This document shows positions 34,051-44,512 of a stretch of 64,000 nucleotides of DNA, piece after piece. How positions within the stretch are numbered: position 1 is the stretch's first letter; the number at the start of each line of letters is the position of its first letter. The stretch lies in assembly GCF_022024055.1 (NCBI RefSeq), contig NZ_CP091788.1, positions 2,480,001 through 2,544,000 on the forward strand, given 5' to 3'. The stretch comes from Prevotella sp. E2-28 (GTDB lineage: Bacteria > Bacteroidota > Bacteroidia > Bacteroidales > Bacteroidaceae). The notes under the pieces are model-generated. The model did no database searches. It was not told the origin of the DNA and saw only the letters and a list, made by a program, of their open reading frames with translations. The position numbers and the translations under genes are program-made.

Positions 34051-37000
34051 ATGAAGGACGCAATGAAATTATTGTGCAAACTATGTCTTTTGGCAGCGTT
34101 ATTTGTGCTCGCTCCCCCCGAGCTGCTAGCACAGACTACAGCAAAAGGACAGGTCTTCGACCAAACAGGCGAAACCGTCATTGGTGCTACCGTTGTGGAA
34201 AAAGGTAATCCACAGAACGCAGTAGTGACCGACTTCGACGGAAACTTCACGCTGAACCTGAAAAAGGGTAAGACCGTGATTATCTCATACATCGGAACAA
34301 AGCCCGCTGAAGTGGCTGCCGGTCCGAATATGAAAGTCGTGCTGGAAGATGACAGTAACCTGATGGACGAAGTGGTGGTAGTTGGTTATACCAGCAAAGC
34401 CCGTAAAGACCTGACCGGATCAGTAGGTTCTATCTCTGGTAAGAAACTGGAGGCAGTACCTGTGACCTCGGCAGCTGTAGCCCTGCAAGGAAAGATTTCA
34501 GGTGTGCAGGTAACCACAGTCGATGGTCAGCCTGGTGCAGATGTCAACATCCGCGTACGTGGAGGTACCTCTGTGACTCAGGAAAACAAGCCATTATTCA
34601 TTGTTGACGGTTTCCAAGTAGATAACATTAACGACATTCCCCCTTCAGATATTGCTTCTATTGATGTACTGAAAGATGCCTCTCTGACCGCCATCTATGG
34701 TGCAAAGGGTGGTAATGGTGTTGTGGTAGTAACCACCAAGTCGGCACAGGCTGGTGCTGTGAAGGTTAGTTTCAACGGCAACCTGAGTATCAGTCATTTG
34801 TCAAAGAAACTTGATCTGATGGATGCTCGCCAGTTTGCTGAATACCAGTTCCAGTATCATGGCGCACAGGGTTACGGCAATAGCCAGACCAAGTTCTTCA
34901 AGGGCAACTTCGGTAACCCTAATGACTTGGATATGTATGACACTCTGCCCACATACGATTGGCAGGATGAGGTGATGGGTGAAACACCTATCAACTACTC
35001 TTCCAACATAACTATCGGTGGAGGATCAGATAAGGCTAAGTTCAATATCTCATTGACCCAGAGCGAGGACAAGGGTATCATCCTGGGCTCAGGCGTTCGC
35101 CGTACCAACCTGAACGTCAAGACGGACATACAGATAACGAACAACCTGAAGATGCAATTCAACCCCAAATTCACCTTCCGCCGTGATGAAGGCGCAGGTG
35201 GTGACAATGTGGGAACAGGTGGTATTATCGACGTTCTGCGCTACCGTCCTACCAATGGTATGCGCGAATATGGCTATGTTGACCCTGCATACGCAGACCC
35301 TGACGTAGAAGAACTGTTCAACATGACAAATCCAAAGAGCGATATTGCCATCAACCAGTTGAAAAAGCACTCCTATACCTATACGAACGGTCTGGCCTTT
35401 GACTGGAAACCCATCAAGGGACTGACGCTTCGTACTGAGGGAACTATCGGTTTGCAGTGGACAGACAACAGCCGTTTCTACGGAGCACTTACCAAGAAAG
35501 GTATCCAGAACAACACTCAGCCACTGGCTGAGATTACTAACACGAGCAGACTGAGTTATGTTTGGACCAACACCGCAAACTACAGTATGACACTGGAGGA
35601 CAAACATAACCTGGCGTTCTTGCTCGGTCAGGAGGTCAACCATTCGCAGAGACGTACCAACTTCATGTCCAACAGATACTTTCCCCGCTCATTTACAGCA
35701 CAGGAAGCATGGGACAATATGGGATTCGGTACTCCTTATCAGGCTAACACCTCCCTCTCTACGGCAGACCGCACAGCCTCTTTCTTCGGACAGGCCAGCT
35801 ACAACTTCGATCACAAGTATCTGGTTTCAGCTACGTTCCGTGCTGACGGCAGCACCAAGTTTGCTCCTGGCAATCAATGGGGCTACTTCCCCTCTGTCTC
35901 AGGTGCATGGGTCATGTCGGAAGAGCCGTTCATGAAAAATATCAAATGGATTAGCCAATTGAAGATTCGCGCAGCCTACGGTCTGGCCGGTAATAACCGT
36001 ATCAGCGATGATATGTGGCGCGTACTTTATAAGATCAACTCTGAAGGCGGTCCTGGCTTTGGCGAGACTACTGAGTTGGGCGCACAATACTACGGTAACA
36101 ATGGTGGAAGCAGCTTCACCAACCGTGATATTAAGTGGGAGACAACTATTACCCGCAACCTTGCTGCCGACATCACGCTGTTTAACGGCAGACTGACCAT
36201 CACGCCCGAATTCTATTGGAACACCACACGCGACTTGCTTTACAAGAGCGACCTGCCCTCAGTCATCGGCTACACCACGCAGATGCAGAACATCGGCCAG
36301 GTAACGAACAAGGGTATTGAAATCTCTATCAGCGGTGATATTCTTCAGGGAAAAGACTTCGTACTCTCTGGCAGCTTCACCTTCGGACACAACAAGATGA
36401 AGATTGACAAGCTGAACGGAACCGACCAAGTCATCTGGGACCAGAACGACCGTTGGAAGTCCAGTTATAATGACTACTGCCTGAAGGTTGGCGACGAAGT
36501 AGGTCTTATCTATGGCTTCGTTTATGACGGCATCTACGGATTTGATGAATTCTACTATGAATCCTCCAGCAATTATACAGCACTGCCTTGGGGTTCGAGC
36601 ATTGCCGACAACGAGCGTATGAATATCCAGCCTCGTGAGGATGGCTATGTGACGGTGATCAACGATGTATCATCAACAACCTTCGGCAAGGCCACATTGC
36701 CTGGTCGCATCAAGTTCAAGGATTTGGATGGTGACGGACGTATCACTGAGAACGACCGTACCGTGATTGGTAATACGAACCCGAAATTCCAAGGTGGTTT
36801 TGGATTAAGCGGACAGTATAAGGATTTCGACTTCAATGCCAACTTCACCTATATGGTTGACTTTGACATCAATAATGCTACGGCATACGCACTATCATCT
36901 GCTATTGACAACAAGAACAAGTTCTACAATGTCCTTGCGAAGTTCGCTGACGGTTGGCAGTATAACGATATGGACGGCAGTATCACCGGTACTGTAGGTG

Positions 37001-37377
37001 ATCAATACTACAGGAATTCGCAACCACAGTCAGGTATTGCTTCCATTGATGCTTACCGACAGGCCAACGAAGGCAGGACTCTGTGGAATCCGCAGGATGT
37101 CACCAAAAACATCACGCACTCCTACTTCATTGAGGACGGTTCGTTCCTGCGCTGCAATGATGTTACTATCGGTTACACACTGCCAAAGAAAAAGACTCAG
37201 AAATGGGGTATCTCAAAGGCACGTTTCTATGTCTCGACTTCCAACCTGTTTATCATCACCAAGTATTCTGGCTATGATCCCGAGGTGGATATCCAGACAG
37301 GTCTGACTTGCGGTATGGATTATAACCGTTATCCTCGTTGCCGCAGCTTCGTATTTGGTACAAATATCACCTTCTAA
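34051..37377 (+). CDS. SusC/RagA-type TonB-dependent outer-membrane transporter
   Basis: An 1108-residue outer-membrane protein that should import pectin oligosaccharides with SusD. A signal peptide (about residues 1-28) is followed by a carboxypeptidase-regulatory-like domain (about 30-105; GQVFDQTGETVIGATVVEKG), the TonB box-like DEVVVVGY (about 108-115), the plug (about 120-230; RVRGGTSVTQENKPLFIVDG and IDVLKDASLTAIYGAKGGNG) and then the beta-barrel. The N-terminal STN domain found in transporters that signal to anti-sigma factors is absent. The C-terminus ends with aromatic Phe (TNITF), typical of barrel insertion. The susD gene follows after 13 bp. Confidence 0.95.
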   Translation: MKDAMKLLCKLCLLAALFVLAPPELLAQTTAKGQVFDQTGETVIGATVVEKGNPQNAVVTDFDGNFTLNLKKGKTVIISYIGTKPAEVAAGPNMKVVLEDDSNLMDEVVVVGYTSKARKDLTGSVGSISGKKLEAVPVTSAAVALQGKISGVQVTTVDGQPGADVNIRVRGGTSVTQENKPLFIVDGFQVDNINDIPPSDIASIDVLKDASLTAIYGAKGGNGVVVVTTKSAQAGAVKVSFNGNLSISHLSKKLDLMDARQFAEYQFQYHGAQGYGNSQTKFFKGNFGNPNDLDMYDTLPTYDWQDEVMGETPINYSSNITIGGGSDKAKFNISLTQSEDKGIILGSGVRRTNLNVKTDIQITNNLKMQFNPKFTFRRDEGAGGDNVGTGGIIDVLRYRPTNGMREYGYVDPAYADPDVEELFNMTNPKSDIAINQLKKHSYTYTNGLAFDWKPIKGLTLRTEGTIGLQWTDNSRFYGALTKKGIQNNTQPLAEITNTSRLSYVWTNTANYSMTLEDKHNLAFLLGQEVNHSQRRTNFMSNRYFPRSFTAQEAWDNMGFGTPYQANTSLSTADRTASFFGQASYNFDHKYLVSATFRADGSTKFAPGNQWGYFPSVSGAWVMSEEPFMKNIKWISQLKIRAAYGLAGNNRISDDMWRVLYKINSEGGPGFGETTELGAQYYGNNGGSSFTNRDIKWETTITRNLAADITLFNGRLTITPEFYWNTTRDLLYKSDLPSVIGYTTQMQNIGQVTNKGIEISISGDILQGKDFVLSGSFTFGHNKMKIDKLNGTDQVIWDQNDRWKSSYNDYCLKVGDEVGLIYGFVYDGIYGFDEFYYESSSNYTALPWGSSIADNERMNIQPREDGYVTVINDVSSTTFGKATLPGRIKFKDLDGDGRITENDRTVIGNTNPKFQGGFGLSGQYKDFDFNANFTYMVDFDINNATAYALSSAIDNKNKFYNVLAKFADGWQYNDMDGSITGTVGDQYYRNSQPQSGIASIDAYRQANEGRTLWNPQDVTKNITHSYFIEDGSFLRCNDVTIGYTLPKKKTQKWGISKARFYVSTSNLFIITKYSGYDPEVDIQTGLTCGMDYNRYPRCRSFVFGTNITF

Positions 37378-37390
37378 TTAAGACACAGAT

Positions 37391-39562
37391 ATGAAAATCA
37401 AAAATATCCTTTTAACTGGAATGGCAGCACTGGCGTTGACTTCCTGCAACGACTATCTGGATGTGGAAGCGCCTTCTGCCTATACGGAGGAATTCGTCTT
37501 TAGTCAGAAGACGGAGATTGAGCGTGCCCTGAATGGTGTTTATGCACAGGCATTGGTCAACAATCTGTATGGCAATGCCTATCAGCTGACATTCAACCTG
37601 AATAGCGATGTCGATATTCAAATCAGCACATCGAAGTCTCATTCACATAACTCCTACTCCCGATATGACTGCGATGATCAGGGTGGCGAAATCTATAACT
37701 TTTGGACGGCAGCATATAGCCTGATTGAGTATGCCAATAAGTTCGTTGCCTCTGCTGAAGCAAGTGAACTCTATTATGAGAAAGGAACTAACGGCAATTA
37801 CAAATTAGACGATAATGGCAATAAAATCAAGGACGCACAACTACAGCAATGGATTGGTGAGGCCAAATGTCTTCGTGCGATGGCTTATCACGACCTTGTT
37901 GTTATGTTTGGCGACGTACCTTTCAGCTTTGATCCTGCTTCTGCCCACGGTACTGACTTTGTGATTCCCATCATGGATCGTGAAGCCATTCAGGATGCCC
38001 TGATTAAGGACTTGCAGGCTATTGCCCCAACTATGTCATCAACTAAGGATGTGACTGTGGAGCATTGTTCCAAAGAGTTTGCCCAAGCTCTTATAGCTCG
38101 TATTGCCCTGACTGCTGGCGGTTATTCACTCCGTCCCAACAAGAACGATGCCAAAAACTACGGTACGATGAAACGTCCTGAAAACTGGCAGGACTTCTAT
38201 CAGATTGCACGCGATTATGCTGACTCTGTCATTACCGCAGGTACACACTCGGTAAAGAAGAGTACCTATCAGGAGGTCTTTGTACGCGAATGCAACTATG
38301 AGATCGTTACTGGTGATGATCCTATCTTCGAAATTCCCTTTGCAAAGAATTCAACGGGTAATACAGGCTATATACAAGGTCCTGTATATACTTCGAACGA
38401 GGGAACAACAAACGGTCCTTGGGGTGAGACAAAGGGTAGCGCACGACTGAATGCATTCTACCGCTATCTGTTCCGTGACAACGACCAGCGTCGCGAGTTT
38501 GTCAACGGTCTGTGGTACTACACTCTCAATCCTGATGATCAGAGCGACTCAATTGCTATCCGTAACGACTACTTCCTGCACAACAACAAATGGTCGAAGC
38601 TGTGGACTAAGGAGAGTGCTGCTTTAGGCAACATTACCACAGGTTCTACGGGTATCAATTACCCCTACATGCGCTATGCCGACGTGCTGCTCATGTATGC
38701 TGAGGCAGACAACGAGCTCACCTCATCGCCCAGTACAAAAGCCGTTGATTGCCTGACGCAGGTGCATAGCCGTGCTTTTGACGATGGCGATCCCGCTTTC
38801 ATCACAGCAGCACAGGCTGACAAAGATGCCTTCCGCAAGGCTGTCCTCAATGAGCGCAAGTGGGAATTTGCCGGTGAGAACTCACGTTGGCGCGATTTGG
38901 TACGCACCAATACATTAGGAGAGGAACTGGTTTATAGCTTCCTGCGTTATTATTCTGTAGGTATGCAGAGCGTACAGGGTACAGGTACTGGTTTCGAAGA
39001 CGAGATTAACCTGCACGATGGTTATACCACCGATAATGGCTACATCGACAATCTGCCCTCAACGATCTGGTATCACAAATATCAGATTGACGAGATCAAC
39101 ACTATTGGACGTCGCGTAATCACGAACCAGACGTTAGTACCCAACCAGCCTAACGAGCTCTATGGATACTATTGTAACAGTGCCTATGAGTTTAGCACGA
39201 TGTATCCCAACCAGTCACTGCCCAGTCTGCGTATCTATAATCCCTACAAACAGAGGACGAAGCCAACGACAGGACAGATTACCAATTATGGATTTAGTGC
39301 TCTCAACTGGTCATCTGTGACGTTCTATGAATGGGGCGATCAGAACACAGGAACTCCAAAAGATCAGTGTAAATACTCCTTCTATGGATACATTCGTGGC
39401 GATGACAGTGGAAATATCTGGATTATCAAGAACGGAACACCTGAGATGTTCTCAACCATTCTGCCTGCAGAACAGCTACCCGTAGTGCGTTATATCCTAC
39501 CCTATCCAAACTATGCTGTCCAGCGTTCGTCTGGCGCATACAAGAACTACTATGGCTACTAA
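37391..39562 (+). CDS. SusD/RagB-type starch-binding-like outer-membrane lipoprotein
   Basis: A 723-residue lipoprotein (signal MKIKNILLTGMAALALTSCNDYL, Cys about residue 19) that caps the SusC barrel and binds glycan. The mature start YLDVEAPSAYTEEFVF is typical, followed by TPR-like helices (EIERALNGVYAQAL, about 41-54; GEAKCLRAMAYHDLVVMFGDVPFS, split near 156-180). A C-terminal region holds YADVLLMYAEADNEL (about 429-443) and RKWEFAGENSRWRDLVRTN (about 488-506), the family's conserved end. Substrate is inferred from neighbouring pectinases. It is part of a + strand operon. Confidence 0.94.
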   Translation: MKIKNILLTGMAALALTSCNDYLDVEAPSAYTEEFVFSQKTEIERALNGVYAQALVNNLYGNAYQLTFNLNSDVDIQISTSKSHSHNSYSRYDCDDQGGEIYNFWTAAYSLIEYANKFVASAEASELYYEKGTNGNYKLDDNGNKIKDAQLQQWIGEAKCLRAMAYHDLVVMFGDVPFSFDPASAHGTDFVIPIMDREAIQDALIKDLQAIAPTMSSTKDVTVEHCSKEFAQALIARIALTAGGYSLRPNKNDAKNYGTMKRPENWQDFYQIARDYADSVITAGTHSVKKSTYQEVFVRECNYEIVTGDDPIFEIPFAKNSTGNTGYIQGPVYTSNEGTTNGPWGETKGSARLNAFYRYLFRDNDQRREFVNGLWYYTLNPDDQSDSIAIRNDYFLHNNKWSKLWTKESAALGNITTGSTGINYPYMRYADVLLMYAEADNELTSSPSTKAVDCLTQVHSRAFDDGDPAFITAAQADKDAFRKAVLNERKWEFAGENSRWRDLVRTNTLGEELVYSFLRYYSVGMQSVQGTGTGFEDEINLHDGYTTDNGYIDNLPSTIWYHKYQIDEINTIGRRVITNQTLVPNQPNELYGYYCNSAYEFSTMYPNQSLPSLRIYNPYKQRTKPTTGQITNYGFSALNWSSVTFYEWGDQNTGTPKDQCKYSFYGYIRGDDSGNIWIIKNGTPEMFSTILPAEQLPVVRYILPYPNYAVQRSSGAYKNYYGY

Positions 39563-39583
39563 TAACAAAGAACTCAGAAAAAT

Positions 39584-41929
39584 ATGAAAAGAATACTGAA
39601 TAACCTGTTATTGCTCTTTGCAGTTGGTATTGCTATCCAGATGGTGTCATGTAAAGAAGATGACAAGGCATCTGGTAATACCGACAGAGAGTTTATGACA
39701 ATGTTTATTACCGAGAATACGCAAGGTAAAGGCAGCGAATACCCATATAACTGTGGTATTGATGCTGCTTACCCTCACGGTAATACAGCCCACCTTTACT
39801 GGTTTGGTGTAAAAGACTGTGCAGGCTATCAGGTACAGATGGCCTACCAGTCGAAAGTCACTGGAGGCGCATCTGCTTGGGCTTCTGTACAAGGTACCAG
39901 CGATTTGGTACTCGACACCATCGTCGGTCCCGAAGTGCTTGATTTGCGTGTCTTTGACTTGCCCTATAACACGAATTTCCGTTGTGCTATCAGAGCTTTG
40001 TCAAAGAAGGACAACAACACAACCGACTTCTCTCATGCTTCAAAGTGGTATGGACACGGAGAAGGACGTCAATGGGCTGAGTATTGCGGTATCAAGACCA
40101 ACCAGCGTTATGCTACGCCTGTAGTCATTTACGTCAACGAGTCTGAGATTACGGAAACAACGATGAATGTCTATTTGCGTTCAAAGGTTGCCGACCTTTC
40201 TGAATACATGGACTTCAGTCTTGATCAGAGCAAGCTTGAGATTGCAAGCTATTTCGAGAACTTCAATCTCTCTTCAGACAGTACTTTCGGATACAAATAC
40301 CTGACAGTATCGCCATCACCCAGCAATCCCAATGCCAGTTTCAATCAGAAATGGGCAAAGTATGAGATTACTGCTGCCGACCGTGCCCGCGGTTACATCA
40401 CGATTGACGGTCTTTCTGCCAACTCCACTTATGTGATTGATGTAATCGACCCATCCGTATCTGTTGCGGTGGATGCAAAGTATAATACTCTGACAAAGGT
40501 GACCGACGGAAAACCTGGCAGTCCTATCATCCTCAAGTACGATTCACTGATGGCTATTGCCGATGAGTTGGCATTGCCCGATGATAACACTGTAAAACGT
40601 GCCGATGTGTTTGCATTGGCCAAACAGTACAATGCAGCCCCCATCAGTCCTGCACTCTCTGATTTCATTACAGACACAAAGTACGCACAGGGACAAATCT
40701 TCTATCTTGAAGGTGGCAAGACTTACTATCTCGATGGCAATGACCGCACCTGTAAGGGCTTTACGCTGGCCACCCGTCCTGAAGATGTAGCTAAAGGACT
40801 CAGAGCAAAGGTTATCAGTGGTATCGGACAGCATCCTCGCTATAGTCAGGGTACTGACGGTAAGCAGTGGCAGGGTCCCTACTCTATGTTTATGTTCGGA
40901 CGTTCACCAGAACCCGGTGAGGGTGGTGAAATACGTATGAAGAAACTGGAGTTCCGTGACCTTGACTTTGATAATCCCGAGGCACTTAACTACGGTGACA
41001 ACCAGGCTGGCCTTGGAACTGCCGCAGGTAACTACTTCTTCAATATGTATAGCGACGGTATGGCTGTGACACTCGACTCACTGGTTATCGAGAACTGCAA
41101 CTTTAAGCGTCTGGTTCGCGGATTCATCCGTGAGCAAGGTCCAAACTATAAGGTATGGAACCACGTGCTCATCAAGAATAACTTGTTCTATGATTGTGGA
41201 TTCTATAACCAGAATGCTGGCGGATATTCATGGATTGCAGGTATCAACCAGCCTGGCTCTAACCTCTACTTAGATATGAAGGTGATTGAGAACACGTTCT
41301 ACGACAGCCCATTCCCTTCATTCTTCAACGAGTCAAACACGGAAAATGAACGCGACAACGGCGCTTGGAACATTACATTCTCAAATAATACGCTTGTTAA
41401 CTTCAACACCCGTGCAAGTGGTGCAATTTTCAATATGCGTAACCTGCCTGACAAGTCTGTGTTCAATGTACAGAACAACCTCATGGTACTCTGTAAGAAG
41501 GCTGGCGACCAACGCGTTCTCGGCTTCTGGGGTGCAGACATCCGTAACACTCAAGAGAAAGCTGATGGTTCAGCAGGAGTCGTAACACTGAATTTCAGCA
41601 ATAACTGGTCAACGAATAACGACCTGACTAACGGCTCTATCTTCAGTGCCTCACCCTGGACTTCAACCAGCAATAACTTCGGAAAACTCGTGAAGGAAGG
41701 GACAGCCATCCTAAACGGTACGTTAGAAGTAAATGTAGCTGGTGTATCAGCAACCGAACTGATGGTCAGCCCCTGTCCGCCCACCATCGCCAACACATCT
41801 TACACCCAGCACATGCACAGAGCTGATGCTATTGACGGATCTGCTTCTGAATATAATGTTGACCTGCATATCAAGCATACCAGCAATGAGATTGTACAGA
41901 ACAATGCCGGTGCTGCAAGATGGCGTTAA
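39584..41929 (+). CDS. DUF5123/DUF4957-type beta-helix surface lipoprotein
   Basis: A 781-residue lipoprotein (MKRILNNLLLLFAVGIAIQMVSCKEDD, Cys about residue 24). An N-terminal part of fibronectin-III-like beta domains (about 30-300; AYPHGNTAHLYWFGVKDCAGY) precedes a parallel beta-helix (about 350-720) with repeated strands such as LDSLVIENCNFKRLVRGFI and NHVLIKNNLFYDCGF. This matches DUF4957/DUF5123 proteins found in the SusE position of pectin loci, which bind glycan at the cell surface. No catalytic residues were recognised. It lacks the common C-terminal tail of the secreted enzymes, consistent with lipid anchoring instead. Confidence 0.72.
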   Translation: MKRILNNLLLLFAVGIAIQMVSCKEDDKASGNTDREFMTMFITENTQGKGSEYPYNCGIDAAYPHGNTAHLYWFGVKDCAGYQVQMAYQSKVTGGASAWASVQGTSDLVLDTIVGPEVLDLRVFDLPYNTNFRCAIRALSKKDNNTTDFSHASKWYGHGEGRQWAEYCGIKTNQRYATPVVIYVNESEITETTMNVYLRSKVADLSEYMDFSLDQSKLEIASYFENFNLSSDSTFGYKYLTVSPSPSNPNASFNQKWAKYEITAADRARGYITIDGLSANSTYVIDVIDPSVSVAVDAKYNTLTKVTDGKPGSPIILKYDSLMAIADELALPDDNTVKRADVFALAKQYNAAPISPALSDFITDTKYAQGQIFYLEGGKTYYLDGNDRTCKGFTLATRPEDVAKGLRAKVISGIGQHPRYSQGTDGKQWQGPYSMFMFGRSPEPGEGGEIRMKKLEFRDLDFDNPEALNYGDNQAGLGTAAGNYFFNMYSDGMAVTLDSLVIENCNFKRLVRGFIREQGPNYKVWNHVLIKNNLFYDCGFYNQNAGGYSWIAGINQPGSNLYLDMKVIENTFYDSPFPSFFNESNTENERDNGAWNITFSNNTLVNFNTRASGAIFNMRNLPDKSVFNVQNNLMVLCKKAGDQRVLGFWGADIRNTQEKADGSAGVVTLNFSNNWSTNNDLTNGSIFSASPWTSTSNNFGKLVKEGTAILNGTLEVNVAGVSATELMVSPCPPTIANTSYTQHMHRADAIDGSASEYNVDLHIKHTSNEIVQNNAGAARWR

Positions 41930-41980
41930 TATAGTTGAGAATTGAAATGAGCATTTATGCTTGAGTTAATACGAATAATT

Positions 41981-42490
41981 ATGAAGACATTTTATATTAA
42001 TACGGTTATCGGTTGTTTCCTGATGGCTATCAGTCTCTCTTCTTGCAGCGATGTAAATGAGTATGAAGATACCAACACGGATAATCCGACTTGGACTGAA
42101 AATGGCAGCGCCACACATCCGGAAAGCCTCACTAACACGAAATATGTGCGAGCTTCTGGTATGAAGTACAATGCTATGGGTGAAGAGATTCAAGGCTTTG
42201 TGGAAAGCGTAGAGTTTGTATCGTCTGACTCCGTAGAGGTGAAGATGAGCCAGGGACTTACTGAGGGTACTTGGGTAGATGACTCTAACACAGAAAAGTT
42301 GCCTCGCTATTACTACACCTATTCCGCTTCTACGGGTACGGTGACGATTATTAAAATGGTGAAGGATGACAAAGGTAAGGTTTCGCCATCGAACATCTTT
42401 TTAGGTACAGCCATTAGTGGCAAGCAGGATCTTATCACCATTGTTCACTTTGGTGACACCCCTGCGCAAACCTATCTTGTAAAGCAATAA
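41981..42490 (+). CDS. Small lipoprotein of the pectin locus, unknown function
   Basis: A 169-residue lipoprotein. The start at 41981 gives a proper signal (MKTFYINTVIGCFLMAISLSSCSD, Cys about residue 22); a frame start 8 codons earlier adds residues with no gain. The mature part is Thr/Asp-rich at the front (about 26-42), then a beta-rich domain (VESVEFVSSDSVEVKMSQG and YYYTYSASTGTVTIIKMVKDD). I do not recognise the family. It follows the DUF5123-like gene after 51 bp and precedes a hairpin, so it is probably the end of the susC operon and encodes a surface accessory protein. Confidence 0.72.
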   Translation: MKTFYINTVIGCFLMAISLSSCSDVNEYEDTNTDNPTWTENGSATHPESLTNTKYVRASGMKYNAMGEEIQGFVESVEFVSSDSVEVKMSQGLTEGTWVDDSNTEKLPRYYYTYSASTGTVTIIKMVKDDKGKVSPSNIFLGTAISGKQDLITIVHFGDTPAQTYLVKQ

Positions 42491-42502
42491 CACATGTATT
42501 TT

Positions 42503-42537
42503 AATCTCCCCTGCATCCGCAATTTGCGGGGGAGATT
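42503..42537 (+). terminator. Hairpin after the small lipoprotein gene (terminator or attenuator)
   Basis: AATCTCCCC (42503-42511) pairs with GGGGAGATT (42529-42537), with an inner CCGCAA-ttt-GCGG stem. No T-run follows (next bases CCAATAAAC), and no -7 box is seen before the gene at 42590. It may be a processing or partial stop point within one transcript. Confidence 0.55.
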
Positions 42538-42589
42538 CCAATAAACATAAACATTTAAACTTTTATATTAACTAACACATTTATTAATT

Positions 42590-44383
42590 ATGAAAAAAAT
42601 TTTTACTTTAGCATTCGCCCTTCTTGGGTTCGCTGGTATTGCCAATGCTGCTACTGTGGACGACATCGCAGTATGTAAGCACAGTTATGTGCTCGTCTTT
42701 GACGACTGGTGTGGTAACGGTACCGCAAAACCAGGTAAAGGACAGCTCTTTGGTAACGGTTACTTCCTGGACGTAACGGGCGGTTCTGTCTCAACAGGCA
42801 AAGGTTCGGTAAACCTCTCTGTTGTGAACGAAGCCGATGAATATCACGTTACACAGGCTATTGCCGACAAGTATGGTGCTGACTATCCTGATGCACACCT
42901 CAACTCTTGGCGTTTGAAGAATGCTCAGGATGTGATTGCCATGAAGGTGACTGCTGGTTCTAAGCTGATTTTCTTCCTTCATGGTAATGCTAAGAGTGGC
43001 ACATCAGCCCGTATTCCTAAGATTGCAAAGGATGCTGCACTGAACGAGGCACTGAATGCAGCTCCTGGTGAAGATTTCCCGACAACCGACACAGGTTTCC
43101 GCTATGAGTGGACAGCAGAGGACGATGGTTTGATTTACATCGGCTCGTACAATGGCGACACCTTCTTCAGCTATCTGATTGTCGAGGCTAACGAGGCAGA
43201 AGGCACACCATCTCTCAAGGTGGGTGATCAGACCTTTGAGAACGGTCTGTGGTATCGCGAGGTTAGTTGTAAGCCAGGTCAGGCTTACGGTATGGGCACG
43301 ATTGTTACTTACACTACCGACGGTACAGAACCTACCGCAGCAAGTCCCGTTTACACAGAGCCTATCAAGGTTTATAAGGACGCAACCCTGAAGTTCCAGG
43401 CCTTCATGGATCTTGGTACGGGTACAGCTGATGCCTCTGGTCTCCTGCAAGGCGCAGACAACGAGGCCAACGTAAACTTCAAATTCGAAGCTCCTTCAAT
43501 TGATGCTGATGGTGCCACAGTGACTATCACTTCTCCCTACGAAGGTGCTGAAAACTACATTTTGGTGAATGGCGAGAATGAAGAGAAGACTAATTCTATC
43601 ACACTGGAGGAGTCTGCTACAATTACGGCATACTCTAAGATCATCAATGGTGACTATGCCGAGTTTATCTCTAACTCTACCAGCAAGGATGTTTATGTGC
43701 TGAATCCTATCAAGGAGAAGAAGACTATCGCTGTGACAACTGGTACTGCTGTTCTTGATGAAGAGGCTACTGAAAAATCTACCACTGGTGAGGTTTACAA
43801 AGTTGAAGACGGTGCTATCAGCGCTGACAAGATGGATTTCTTCGTAAAGAACCTGACCTTTGCTGTTGTAAAGAATGCTGACTATCAAATTGACGGTAAG
43901 GAGATTTATATCCAGATGAGCAATACCAACATCACTTTCCAGGTGGCTGAGGGCGACTCTGTTGACGTGAAGGTTGTCTGCTCAAAGAACTCTTGCAAGA
44001 ATCTTGAAGCTGATGATGCTGCAGCCGACAAGCTTGTTAATGGCTGTACACCTGACCGTAGCTGCTATGTAAACGTAAGTGGTAAGAACTATTGTCATCT
44101 GGATGCAGATGGTGGTGTAGCTGCCGACCTGAAAATGTATCCTGAGGCAAATGTTATCACCTTCGGTCTGCCCGCAGGCACTCACACCTTCCAGAAGTAT
44201 TCTGGCACTGGTAACATTCTGATTTCTTCAATTGAGATCACTCCAGTTGTTGCTGATCCAAGCGGTATTGCTATCGTGAAGAACGAGAATGCCAAGAGCG
44301 CTATCTTCAACCTGGCTGGTCAGAAGGTTAATGGTAACTTCAAGGGCATCATCGTGAAGAACGGTAAGAAAATCCTGAAGTAA
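42590..44383 (+). CDS. Secreted beta-domain protein of the pectin locus with sorting-like tail
   Basis: A 597-residue secreted protein with signal MKKIFTLAFALLGFAGIANAA. Recognisable pieces are a chitobiase-C-terminal-like beta-sandwich (TIVTYTTDGTEPTAASPVYTE split at about 238-258, with DATLKFQAF) and a later beta-rich domain with Cys residues (about 460-500; VKVVCSKNSCKNLE). No enzyme motif was found. It lies between the susC operon and the PL1 pectate lyase and ends with the common tail IFNLAGQKVNGNFKGIIVKN-GKKILK. A glycan-binding or accessory role is inferred from position. Confidence 0.72.
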   Translation: MKKIFTLAFALLGFAGIANAATVDDIAVCKHSYVLVFDDWCGNGTAKPGKGQLFGNGYFLDVTGGSVSTGKGSVNLSVVNEADEYHVTQAIADKYGADYPDAHLNSWRLKNAQDVIAMKVTAGSKLIFFLHGNAKSGTSARIPKIAKDAALNEALNAAPGEDFPTTDTGFRYEWTAEDDGLIYIGSYNGDTFFSYLIVEANEAEGTPSLKVGDQTFENGLWYREVSCKPGQAYGMGTIVTYTTDGTEPTAASPVYTEPIKVYKDATLKFQAFMDLGTGTADASGLLQGADNEANVNFKFEAPSIDADGATVTITSPYEGAENYILVNGENEEKTNSITLEESATITAYSKIINGDYAEFISNSTSKDVYVLNPIKEKKTIAVTTGTAVLDEEATEKSTTGEVYKVEDGAISADKMDFFVKNLTFAVVKNADYQIDGKEIYIQMSNTNITFQVAEGDSVDVKVVCSKNSCKNLEADDAAADKLVNGCTPDRSCYVNVSGKNYCHLDADGGVAADLKMYPEANVITFGLPAGTHTFQKYSGTGNILISSIEITPVVADPSGIAIVKNENAKSAIFNLAGQKVNGNFKGIIVKNGKKILK

Positions 44384-44406
44384 TCACGCTTACATATAAT
44401 CTTTAG

Positions 44407-44442
44407 AGGCACGTAACCACATAAAGGCTACGTGCCTTTTTT
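44407..44442 (+). terminator. Terminator before the PL1 gene
   Basis: AGGCACGTA (44407-44415) pairs with TACGTGCCT (44429-44437), followed by T-run. Confidence 0.85.
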
Positions 44443-44477
44443 ATGTGTATTTCATTTGCCGTTTCAAGAAAAAAGCG

Positions 44478-44486
44478 TAACTTTGC
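44478..44486 (+). promoter_or_regulatory. -7 promoter box of the PL1 gene
   Basis: TAACTTTGC, 27 bp before the ATG at 44513. It lies inside a longer in-frame reading frame from 44432, and so decides for the later start codon. Confidence 0.72.
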
Positions 44487-44512
44487 ACCATAAAACTTCT
44501 ACTAACATACAG

